Below are positions 23,310 to 32,000 of a stretch of 64,000 nucleotides of DNA, piece after piece. Source of the stretch: Flavobacterium tibetense (GTDB taxonomy: Bacteria > Bacteroidota > Bacteroidia > Flavobacteriales > Flavobacteriaceae); the NCBI RefSeq assembly GCF_003293845.1, contig NZ_QLST01000007.1, forward strand, positions 1 to 64,000, written 5' to 3'. The translations under genes were made by a program, and so were the position numbers. Below the pieces are notes generated by a model. It ran no database searches. It was not told the DNA's origin and saw nothing but the letters and a program-made list of their open reading frames with translations. Numbering within the stretch: position 1 is the first letter of the stretch; each line of letters opens with the position of its first letter.

Positions 23310-23390
23310 GGTGACAGGTTATTGGTAATAGGTAATGGGTTTTTATATTTTCATGCCAATTACCAATCACCCATAACCCAAAACCAAAAG
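23310..23390. repeat. Heptad-phased inverted repeat array (locus 2)
   Basis: Left arm: 7-mers GGTGACA, GGTTATT, GGTAATA, GGTAATG, then GGTTTTT (23310-23344). Right arm: CCAATTA, CCAATCA, CCCATAA, CCCAAAA, CCAAAAG (23356-23390). The phase is exactly 7 nt throughout, and the right arm read in reverse complement matches the left at about 17 of 23 positions, so the RNA could form an imperfect hairpin around TATATTTTCATG. It fills the gap between mevalonate kinase and the prenyltransferase. Confidence 0.75.
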
Positions 23391-23394
23391 AGAA

Positions 23395-24315
23395 ATGCTC
23401 ACTCGCAAATCCAAATTATTTTTAAAAAAAGTCCTCAGTTTCTTCTCTGTAATTAGAGGATACAATATTTGGGTTGTAGCATTAGCACAATATCTTTCTG
23501 CTATTTTCATTTTGGCTCCCGAAAAACGAGCGTTGGATATTATCCTCGATTGGCGTTTGTTTTTGATAGTTTTGGCATCCACTTTAGCCATTGCTTCGGG
23601 TTATATTATCAATAATTTTTACGATGCCAAAAAAGACCTAATCAATCGCCCTAAAAAAGCTATGATTGACCGTTTGGTAAGTCAGGAAACAAAACTGAAA
23701 GTCTATTTTGGAATTAATTTCATTGTTGCTTTCTTGATGTTTTTCATTTCTTGGCGCGCGGTTTTATTCTTCTCTACTTACATTTTTCTCATTTGGTTTT
23801 ATTCCCATAAATTGAAGAAAATATTCTTGTTAGGCAATTTAACGGCCGCTATTTTGGCGGTTTTACCTTTTTTTGGTGTTTTGATGTACTACAAAAACTT
23901 CTACCAAGTCATTTTTGCTCACGCTACATTTTTATTTCTACTGATTTTAATTCGAGAATTAATCAAAGATTTAGAAAATGTTGAAGGTGATTTAATTACG
24001 GATTACAAAACTATTCCAGTAGTTTTTGGTTTACAAACGGCTAAAATAGTGGTTACATTGTTGGTTATTGGAACCTTAATTCCAGTGTATTATTTAACCA
24101 ATGTGTTTTTTGTGGGTTATATGGATACGTATTTCTATATCAGTTTGTTGTTGCTTTTATTTTTTGTCTTGCAATTATGGAAAATTCAATCCAAATCAGG
24201 TTTTTTGAAGTTGCATTTTTTATTGAAATTTATCATTGTAGCTGGTGTTTTTAGTATCGTTTTGATAGAGCCTGAAGTTTTACTTCATGGAAAAAAATTG
24301 ATTTTAACGCCATAA
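23395..24315 (+). CDS. UbiA family prenyltransferase (geranylgeranylglycerol-phosphate geranylgeranyltransferase-like)
   Basis: Integral membrane prenyltransferase. 306 residues, about eight to nine hydrophobic helices. First aspartate-rich motif NNFYDAKKDLINRP (about residues 76-89) and second motif DLENVEGDLITDYKTIP (about 188-204), both binding Mg-diphosphate. The family relatives in Flavobacteriia are annotated as DGGGP synthases, the archaeal-type second ether-bond enzyme. Position directly after mvaD and mevalonate kinase fits use of isoprenoid diphosphates. It could equally act in menaquinone or another prenylation; menA-type neighbours are not present here. Confidence 0.88.
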   Translation: MLTRKSKLFLKKVLSFFSVIRGYNIWVVALAQYLSAIFILAPEKRALDIILDWRLFLIVLASTLAIASGYIINNFYDAKKDLINRPKKAMIDRLVSQETKLKVYFGINFIVAFLMFFISWRAVLFFSTYIFLIWFYSHKLKKIFLLGNLTAAILAVLPFFGVLMYYKNFYQVIFAHATFLFLLILIRELIKDLENVEGDLITDYKTIPVVFGLQTAKIVVTLLVIGTLIPVYYLTNVFFVGYMDTYFYISLLLLLFFVLQLWKIQSKSGFLKLHFLLKFIIVAGVFSIVLIEPEVLLHGKKLILTP

Positions 24316-24392
24316 GCCTCAATTGGACAGGTTTACGCCCATAACATTTTGGTATTTAAAAAACTAAAGTGTGCGTTTCCACATATAAGTTA

Positions 24393-24400
24393 TATCTTTG
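24393..24400 (+). promoter_or_regulatory. -7 element for the pseudouridine synthase gene
   Basis: TATCTTTG matches TAnnTTTG and lies 18 nt before the ATG at 24419. An in-frame TTG at 24398 falls inside this element and so is not the start. Confidence 0.5.
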
Positions 24401-24418
24401 CAGAAATTTGTTTATAAT

Positions 24419-25312
24419 ATGTCACGTCATCAAGATAGCGATAAAAGTCGTCCGGGTTCAGGAAGACAAGGAGGTTACAAGAAAGATAGTAATTCAAGAG
24501 GAAATTCACCTATTCGCAAAGCGCCTTCAAAGTTTAAAACCAAACCAGAAGCAGCAAAAGAAGCGCCAAAAGCTTCAAAAGCACCAAAAAAACCATCAAA
24601 TCCAGATGAAATTCGTTTGAATCGCTACATTTCTAATTCAGGAATGTGCAGCCGAAGAGATGCCGATATTTACATCCAAAGTGGAAATGTAAAAGTAAAT
24701 GGTGTTGTGGTTACCGAAATGGGTTACAAAGTAAAATTAACCGATTCTGTTCAATTTGACGGTGTTAACATTACACCAGAGAAAAAAGAATATATTTTAT
24801 TAAATAAACCAAAAAACTTTTCAACTGCTGGTGATGATTCTCCAGGTTCGGCTAACGTTTTGGATTTGGTTCGAAATGCTACCAAAGCGAATTTAATGCC
24901 AGTAGGAAGAATGGACAAAACCACTACCGGTTTATTATTGTTTACCAATGATACTGAAATTGTTCAGAAATTCACGGCTCCAAACCAACGTTCGTCAAAA
25001 GTATACCAAGTGACTTTAGATAAGAACTTGCGATTTGAAGATTTGGAACGCATTCAAAAAGGATTAACAATTGATGATTTTAGAGTTTATGTAGAAGAAA
25101 TCACTTATATTGAAGATCAACCAAAGAGTGAAATTGGTTTAAAAATGAAGACTTCAAATGTTAAAATCGTACGTAAAATTTTTGAACATTTAAAATACGA
25201 TGTTTTAAAAGTAGATCGCGTAACATTCGCAGGTTTAACCAAGAAAAATTTACCAAGAGGTGATTGGAGGTTCTTAACCGAACAAGAAATCATTAACTTG
25301 AAAAATGCGTAA
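24419..25312 (+). CDS. rRNA pseudouridine synthase, RluB/RsuA type
   Basis: Converts specific uridines in rRNA to pseudouridine. 297 residues from the ATG at 24419, chosen because the longer frame begins inside the promoter. Residues 1-65 form a disordered basic Ser/Lys/Pro-rich extension (SRHQDSDKSRPGSGRQGG, then KEAPKASKAPKKP). An S4 RNA-binding domain follows (IRLNRYISNSGMCSRRDADI), then the catalytic domain with GRMDKTTTGLLLFTND, where the Asp is the nucleophile, and YQVTLDKNLRFEDL. A large-subunit RluB role is favoured by the S4-plus-catalytic layout. Confidence 0.92.
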   Translation: MSRHQDSDKSRPGSGRQGGYKKDSNSRGNSPIRKAPSKFKTKPEAAKEAPKASKAPKKPSNPDEIRLNRYISNSGMCSRRDADIYIQSGNVKVNGVVVTEMGYKVKLTDSVQFDGVNITPEKKEYILLNKPKNFSTAGDDSPGSANVLDLVRNATKANLMPVGRMDKTTTGLLLFTNDTEIVQKFTAPNQRSSKVYQVTLDKNLRFEDLERIQKGLTIDDFRVYVEEITYIEDQPKSEIGLKMKTSNVKIVRKIFEHLKYDVLKVDRVTFAGLTKKNLPRGDWRFLTEQEIINLKNA

Positions 25313-25326
25313 TATCATTTTCTAAA

Positions 25327-25356
25327 ACACAAAGGCACAACGATTCTTCTTTGTGT
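25327..25356 (+). terminator. Terminator after the pseudouridine synthase
   Basis: An 8-bp stem ACACAAAG / CTTTGTGT with a 14-nt loop followed by C and a run of eight T. Confidence 0.7.
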
Positions 25357-25406
25357 CTTTTTTTGTTTAACAACCTTTGCGCTCTTTGCGTTAAAATCTA
25401 TACTTT

Positions 25407-25766
25407 ATGCCCAATCAATTACAACAAATTGCCATTCGATGGTTCGATGCTTTTAATACCAAAAATTTAGAGAAATTACTAGAACTATACGACGACGAAG
25501 CCCAACATTTCAGTCCGAAGTTAAAAATTCGTCAACCCGAAACTAATGGTTTAATCATTGGAAAAGAAGCGATGCGTGTTTGGTGGCAAGATGCTTTTGA
25601 TAGATTGCCAACATTACACTACAAAGTAACTTCATTAACCGCTAACACTGACCGTGTTTTCATGGAATACATTCGTCAAGTCGAAGGCGAATCCGATATG
25701 TTGGTAGCTGAAGTCTTAGAAATTAAAGAGGGAAGAATTGTGTTTTCTAAGGTGTATCATGGGTAA
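25407..25766 (+). CDS. NTF2-like/SnoaL-like domain protein
   Basis: 119 residues in a single NTF2-like alpha+beta cone domain: IAIRWFDAFNTKNLEKLLELYDD, then FSPKLKIRQPETNG, GKEAMRVWWQDAFDRLP and the end IKEGRIVFSKVYHG. Such domains bind small hydrophobic molecules or catalyse simple isomerisations; no substrate can be named. No signal peptide. It ends 4 nt from the convergent dusB. Confidence 0.85.
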   Translation: MPNQLQQIAIRWFDAFNTKNLEKLLELYDDEAQHFSPKLKIRQPETNGLIIGKEAMRVWWQDAFDRLPTLHYKVTSLTANTDRVFMEYIRQVEGESDMLVAEVLEIKEGRIVFSKVYHG

Positions 25767-25770
25767 ATAA

Positions 25771-26766
25771 TTACCCCTCAAAAACATAATCCGCATAAAC
25801 CTGTTCAATCTCAGTAAACACATCCAATAATTGATTGATACCATCTGTAGTAACCAATTTTTGTTTGTATTCTTTAAAACCGTGAATACCTTTGAAATAA
25901 TTGGTATAATGACGACGCATTTCGTTGATGCCTAATCTTTCGCCTTTCCATTCGATACTCCAAATTAAGTGATTTCTTGCGGCTTCAATTCGGTCGTTCA
26001 TGCTTGGTGGTGCTAGTTTTTCTCCTGTGGCGAAATAATGTTTGATTTCATTAAAAATCCAAGGATAACCAATTGCAGCGCGACCAATCATCATACCATC
26101 TAAACCGTATTTATTTTTGTATTCCAATGCTTTTTCAGGAGAATCGATATCGCCATTTCCAAAAATTGGCATTGTAATTCTCGGATTTTCTTTCACTCGC
26201 TGAATGTGCGACCAATCTGAATGACCTTTGTACATTTGCGCACGAGTTCTAGCGTGAATGGTTAAAGCTTGTACGCCAATATCTTGCAAACGTTCAGCAA
26301 CTTCATCAATATTAATCGAATTTTCATCCCAACCCAAACGTGTTTTTACCGTAACAGGCAAACTAGTTCCTTTAATAACCGCTTTCGTTAAGCGAATCAT
26401 CAAATCGACATCTTTCAAAACGCCTGCTCCAGCACCTTTACAAACTACTTTTTTTACGGGACAACCAAAATTAATGTCTACCAAATCAGGTTGGACTGCA
26501 TCCACAATTCTTGAAGACATTTCCATTGCTTCTTCATCACCACCAAAAATCTGAATTCCAACTGGACGTTCGTAATCAAAAATATCTAATTTTTGTTTGC
26601 TCTTCATAGCATCACGAATTAATCCTTCTGAAGAAATGAATTCCGAATACATCAAATCGGCTCCATGTAATTTACATAAACGACGAAATGGTGGGTCGCT
26701 TACGTCTTCCATTGGAGCTAACAATAAAGGAAAATCCGGTAGTATGATGTTACCAATTTTAGGCAT
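25771..26766 (-). CDS. dusB: tRNA-dihydrouridine synthase B
   Basis: FMN enzyme reducing uridine to dihydrouridine in tRNA D-loops. 331 residues. TIM-barrel start LLLAPMEDVSDPPFRRLCK, then VGIQIFGGDEEAM, VDINFGCPVKKVVCKGAGAG (the Cys is the general acid), TVKTRLGWDENSI, LTIHARTRAQMYKGHSDW, and the phosphate-binding IFGNGDIDSPEKA and GMMIGRAAIGYPWIF. The length and GCPVKKV form fit the NifR3/DusB branch. Stand-alone gene with a TAnnTTTG element upstream. Confidence 0.96.
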   Translation of the reverse strand: MPKIGNIILPDFPLLLAPMEDVSDPPFRRLCKLHGADLMYSEFISSEGLIRDAMKSKQKLDIFDYERPVGIQIFGGDEEAMEMSSRIVDAVQPDLVDINFGCPVKKVVCKGAGAGVLKDVDLMIRLTKAVIKGTSLPVTVKTRLGWDENSINIDEVAERLQDIGVQALTIHARTRAQMYKGHSDWSHIQRVKENPRITMPIFGNGDIDSPEKALEYKNKYGLDGMMIGRAAIGYPWIFNEIKHYFATGEKLAPPSMNDRIEAARNHLIWSIEWKGERLGINEMRRHYTNYFKGIHGFKEYKQKLVTTDGINQLLDVFTEIEQVYADYVFEG

Positions 26767-26783
26767 TTTGATTCAATTTTTTG

Positions 26784-26791
26784 CAAAAATA
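26784..26791 (-). promoter_or_regulatory. -7 element for dusB
   Basis: On the minus strand TATTTTTG, 17 nt upstream of the start codon. No -33 TTG is visible. Confidence 0.4.
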
Positions 26792-26828
26792 CGACAAGAT
26801 TTTTTAATTATTGTTTTTTTTGGTTTTT

Positions 26829-26981
26829 ACCACATAGAAAGATAGTTGGTTTGTGTTAAAAAATAAGAAGCTTCGCTTTTGGATAGTTTGTATAGGCTTT
26901 CACGATTATATCTGCCTATGTTTGAATGCAATTCCTGTGGATTACTAAAGCCTTTATTAAAAATCTATGTTTCTATGTGGT
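26829..26981. repeat. 153-bp intergenic segment bounded by 17-bp inverted repeats
   Basis: Between dusB and lepA lies 349 bp with no gene. In it, ACCACATAGAAAGATAG (26829-26845) recurs inverted at 26965-26981 with one mismatch. A shorter inverted pair ATAGGC/GCCTAT lies inside. There is no ORF of significance between the ends. It could be a miniature inverted-repeat element or a decayed pair of intergenic repeats. The rest of the gap holds the dusB and lepA promoters. Confidence 0.5.
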
Positions 26982-27017
26982 TTGTATTCTTTTTTTGGTA
27001 TTTAGCGTTGCTTTTTG

Positions 27018-27050
27018 TTGATATACAATCAAAACTTTAGCTTATATTTG
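27018..27050 (+). promoter_or_regulatory. Promoter for lepA
   Basis: TTG (27018-27020), 22-nt spacer, TATATTTG (27043-27050). Transcription would begin near 27057, leaving a leader of about 60 nt. Confidence 0.6.
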
Positions 27051-27115
27051 CAGATTAAACGAACAAGAGTTTGGAAGATGAAAATGGCTCTTGTACTTGA
27101 ACTTTACATTGAAAG

Positions 27116-28912
27116 ATGAAAAACATTAGAAATTTCTGCATTATTGCACACATTGACCACGGAAAAAGTACGTTGGCAGACCGTTTATTGGGCGCTACAC
27201 AAACGGTGACCGCTCGTGAAGAAAAGGCACAGTTACTAGATAACATGGACTTAGAACGCGAACGTGGAATTACCATAAAAAGTCACGCTATTCAAATGGA
27301 ATATACCTACAAAGGAGAACAATATATTCTAAATTTGATCGACACTCCAGGTCACGTGGATTTCTCGTATGAGGTTTCTCGTTCTATTGCTGCTTGTGAA
27401 GGCGCTTTGTTGATTGTAGATGCAGCGCAAAGTATTCAGGCTCAAACAATTTCCAATTTATATTTGGCTTTAGAAAATGATTTGGAGATTATTCCAGTTT
27501 TAAATAAAGTAGATTTGCCAAGTGCTAATCCGGAAGAAGTTAGTGATGATATTATCGATTTACTAGGTTGTAAATTGGAAGATATTATTCATGCTTCTGG
27601 AAAAACAGGTTTTGGTGTTGAAAATATTTTGGCAGCCATTATTGAAAAAATTCCTGCACCAAAAGGTAATGTTGATGAACCGTTACAAGCTTTGATTTTC
27701 GATTCGCATTACAATCCGTTTCGTGGAATTGAAGTTATTTTCCGTGTGAAAAATGGAGAAATTAAGAAAGGGCAGAAAATTAAATTCATGGCAACTGGCA
27801 ATGAATATTTTGCAGATGAAGTAGGAACGTTGAAGTTAAATCAGGTTCCAAAAAACGTCATTTCTACTGGTGATGTTGGGTATTTAATTTCGGGAATTAA
27901 AGAAGCAAAAGAAGTAAAAGTTGGTGATACCTTAACGGATGCAAAAACGCCAACAACCAATATGATTACCGGATTTGAGGATGTAAAACCAATGGTTTTC
28001 GCCGGAATTTATCCTGTTGATACTGAAGATTACGAAGATTTGCGTGCTTCGATGGAAAAACTACAATTGAATGATGCTTCTTTGGTATTTACTCCTGAAA
28101 GTTCGGCGGCTTTAGGATTTGGTTTCCGTTGTGGATTCTTAGGAATGTTGCACATGGAAATTATTCAAGAGCGTTTAGAGCGTGAGTTTGATATGACGGT
28201 TATTACTACGGTACCTAACGTTTCGTATCATGCGTTTACCAAAAAAGAACCTGATACGGTTTTGATTGTAAACAATCCATCCGATTTACCAGAGCCTTCC
28301 AAATTAGATAGAGTAGAAGAGCCTTATATAAAAGCAACAATTATTACAAAGTCAGATTTCGTTGGAAATGTAATGAGTTTGTGTATCGAAAAGCGCGGTA
28401 TTATTACCAATCAAACGTATTTAACAACCGAACGAGTTGAATTGAATTTCGATATGCCGTTAGCGGAAATTGTATTTGATTTTTATGATAGATTAAAAAC
28501 AGTTTCTAAAGGATACGCTTCTTTTGACTATCATCCAATAGGAATGAAAGAATCGAAATTAGTAAAATTAGATGTGTTGTTAAATGCACAATCAGTAGAT
28601 GCGCTTTCGGCTTTAATTCATGAAAGTAATGCATTCAACATTGGTAAAAAAATGTGTGAAAAGCTACGCGAATTAATTCCAAGACAACAATTTGATATTC
28701 CAATTCAAGCTGCAATTGGAGCCAAAATCATTGCTCGTGAAACCATTAAAGCATTACGAAAAGACGTTACTGCCAAATGTTATGGTGGTGATATCTCACG
28801 TAAACGTAAATTACTAGAAAAACAGAAAAAAGGTAAAAAGAGAATGCGTTTGGTAGGAAACGTAGAAATTCCACAAGAAGCTTTTATGGCTGTTTTGAAA
28901 TTGAACGATTAA
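27116..28912 (+). CDS. lepA: Elongation factor 4 (LepA)
   Basis: Ribosomal GTPase that helps subunit assembly and back-translocation under stress. 598 residues, the standard length. The G domain begins [20 protein letters not shown] (G1), with ERGITIKS (G2), [12 protein letters not shown] (G3), and NKVDLPSA (G4). The LepA-specific C-terminal domain contains [20 protein letters not shown] and the end [17 protein letters not shown]. It stands alone, with its own promoter and a strong terminator. Confidence 0.98.
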   Translation: MKNIRNFCIIAHIDHGKSTLADRLLGATQTVTAREEKAQLLDNMDLERERGITIKSHAIQMEYTYKGEQYILNLIDTPGHVDFSYEVSRSIAACEGALLIVDAAQSIQAQTISNLYLALENDLEIIPVLNKVDLPSANPEEVSDDIIDLLGCKLEDIIHASGKTGFGVENILAAIIEKIPAPKGNVDEPLQALIFDSHYNPFRGIEVIFRVKNGEIKKGQKIKFMATGNEYFADEVGTLKLNQVPKNVISTGDVGYLISGIKEAKEVKVGDTLTDAKTPTTNMITGFEDVKPMVFAGIYPVDTEDYEDLRASMEKLQLNDASLVFTPESSAALGFGFRCGFLGMLHMEIIQERLEREFDMTVITTVPNVSYHAFTKKEPDTVLIVNNPSDLPEPSKLDRVEEPYIKATIITKSDFVGNVMSLCIEKRGIITNQTYLTTERVELNFDMPLAEIVFDFYDRLKTVSKGYASFDYHPIGMKESKLVKLDVLLNAQSVDALSALIHESNAFNIGKKMCEKLRELIPRQQFDIPIQAAIGAKIIARETIKALRKDVTAKCYGGDISRKRKLLEKQKKGKKRMRLVGNVEIPQEAFMAVLKLND

Positions 28913-28932
28913 TAAAAAATCACATAATTAAC

Positions 28933-28968
28933 AAAAAGTTTGAATATTATTTAATATTCAAACTTTTT
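28933..28968 (+). terminator. Terminator of lepA
   Basis: A perfect 16-bp stem AAAAAGTTTGAATATT and complement with a 4-nt loop, ending in a T run. Confidence 0.9.
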
Positions 28969-29038
28969 TAGTTTTAATTCATCTTTATTTGTGTTTTTTT
29001 GTTAAATTTAGATCTGTTGTATTAAATCTGAAGGAATT

Positions 29039-32000
29039 TTGAAAAAAACATTTTTTATATTCGCCTTTTTATATACTAGTTGTTTGTTTTCTCAAGCGAT
29101 AACAGTTGATAATACTACAAATTCCCCAGCGCAATTAGTTGATTTGTTGTTGGGAAATTCTTGTGTAGAAGTTTCTAATATTTCCGTTTCATCAACTCAA
29201 GCTGTTGCTTATTTTAATCAAAATGGCTCTACTTTCCCAATTCCAGAGGGAATAATTATAAGAAATGGTGTTGCAACTTTTACTCAAGGACCTTATACAG
29301 GTGCTAATTTAAGTAGTTCGGTTACTGCTTCTGGTGATCCTTTTTTGCAAACTTTAAGTGATGCTAATGGAGGAACAAGCCCTATAGTAGATGCAGAGTA
29401 TTTAGAGTTTGATTTCATTCCACTTTCTAACAGTTTTAGTTTTAATTTCTTATTTGCTTCAAACGAATACGGGTTTTATCAATGTGAATTCAGTGATGTT
29501 TTTGCTTTTGTGCTAACTAATTTGTCGTCAGGAGTTTCAACTAATTTAGCGGTAATTCCAGGGACAAGCACACCCGTTTCGGTTACGACAATCAGAAATA
29601 GTATTTACAATGATCCGTCTAGCCCAAATAATAGTTGCGCTTCTGTTAATCCTGGTTTTTTTGGAATTTATAATGTTGGAAATCCGGCTTCAACATTAAA
29701 TATGAGAGGTCAAACGGTGGTTATGAATGCTTCTTCATCTGTTGTTCCAAATACACCTTACAGAATTCGATTGGTAATTGGGGATTATGCCAATTCAGGT
29801 TTTGATTCTGCAGTTTTTATTGCGGCAGGAAGTTTTACTACTACTTTAGATTTAGGAGAAGATCAAATTATTTGCACTGGCGATACGTTTCAGTTGGATA
29901 CTAATTTAGATAATACCTTTACTTATACATGGTTTGAAAATGGAAATCCTATCCCTGGTGAAACAAATTCAACTTATACAGTAACTCAGGCAGGAACTTA
30001 CACGGTTGAAGCGGTTAGAGGAACGTGTTTGATTACCGATACGATTGTCTTTACTGATTTGGCAGTTACAAATCCGGCCGACTTGCTTACCTGTAACACG
30101 GGTGCAGCCTCTTATAATTTTAATCTTACTACAAATAATGAAGCGGCTTTAGGTATTGATACTGCTATTTACGATGTTTTTTATTACGAATCCCCAGCAG
30201 ATATAGTAGCAAATAATCCAATTCCAAATGGAGATTTAACTTCTTACCCAAGTGCAGGTGGTCAAACTATTTATATAAAGATTTTCAATACGGTAACTGG
30301 TAATTTTTGTGATGCCGAGTATGTCTTCGACTTGATTGTAACCAATGCTGTTGTAGCAACACAACCTAGTCCTGTTTCAGTTTGTGAAGGTCAAGGAAGT
30401 ACAACATATACTTTTACTAGCACAACAACTGATGAAGTTTTAAATGGTCAATCTCCAGCTAATTATACCGTTACCTATTATAATTCTTTAGGAGAAGCTT
30501 CTTCTGGAACAAATCCTATAACTTCTATTTCAATTCCTAACGGAACAACTACAATTACTGTTGGAATTCGAATCCAAGATAATTCAAATCCTAATTGTTT
30601 CGATGTTACTTCTGTTATTATAACAATTAATCCACTACCTATTGTGGATGATATTCCTGACCCTATAGAGTGCAGTCAATTCACCTTGCCAACTATTGTA
30701 AATGGAACCTATTATTTGTTGTCAGGCGGACCAACAACACCTGGTCAAGTGCAATATAACATAGGTGACATATTAGTTGATGGAGGAACTTACTATGTTT
30801 TTGCTGGTCCAGATGCAAATGGATGCACAAATGAGTCAAGCTTTAATTTAACTTTAATTGACGAATATATTCCTCAATTAGATCATTGTGGGCGATTTGT
30901 TGTGCCAACACCACCTGAAAATATTGGAAATTTTTATACACAACCCGGAGGGCCAGCAGGAACGGGAGTTATTGTTCCATCAGGCACTGAATATATAAAT
31001 AGTTCAGATACTACTTTTACAGAAACTTTGTATTATTATGCAGAGATTGATGGTGTGTTGTGTAGAGACGAACAGTTTGTTTTCTATGTACATCCATTAC
31101 CTTTAGTCGATGATCCAGACGATGTTACTACTTGTGATTCTTATGTATTGCCTCCATTAGCAAACGGGTTTTATAATACGACTCCTGACGGAAGCGGAAC
31201 AACTTTAAATACAGGTGATATAATTAGTATCAGCGGACCAAACTTTCCAGGAACGTATTATGTTGTTAATTCTTTAGCTCATACTAATAGTCAGGGGCAA
31301 CCCGGAGCTTGTATCGACTTTAATGATTTGGTAATTAATTTGGTAGATACAACCGTTTTTACGACTGTTTCAGGTTGTGGTGTTTACACATTGCCAGTTG
31401 TTCCTTTCGGAGGATATTTTACAGCACCTAATGGTGGCGGAACTCCAATTACTGATTTGAATATTACGTCTTCTCAAGTAGTCTATTATTTTACCAATAC
31501 AACCACATTGCCTAATTGCACGTCTAACTTAAATTACAATATTACGATTAATCCTTTACCGCTAGTTGATACAATTGCAAGTGATGTTTATTGTGGTGAA
31601 TTTGTCTTGCCTGTTCTTAACAATGGCACTTATTATACCTTATCTGGTGGACCAACAGTATCTGGTCAGCAACAATTAAATGCGGGAGATAGAATTGATT
31701 TATCAGGATTAAACTTATCGCCTGGAACCTATTATATTTATAATGGAATTGATGCTAATGGTTGTGAAAACGAATCAAGTTTTACCATTACTTTAAATCC
31801 GTTTCCATCTGCTGATAATGTGTTTAGTAGAACAGAATGTTTGCCTTATTCTATACCAACACCTGTAAACGGGACCATTTATACGGCTCCAGATGGACCA
31901 AGTGGAGGAGGGACAGTGGTTTCTTCAACTCAAGTATTTGATATTACACAAACTTTTTATTTATACAATATTTATACTTCAACTGGTTGTGAAATAAATT

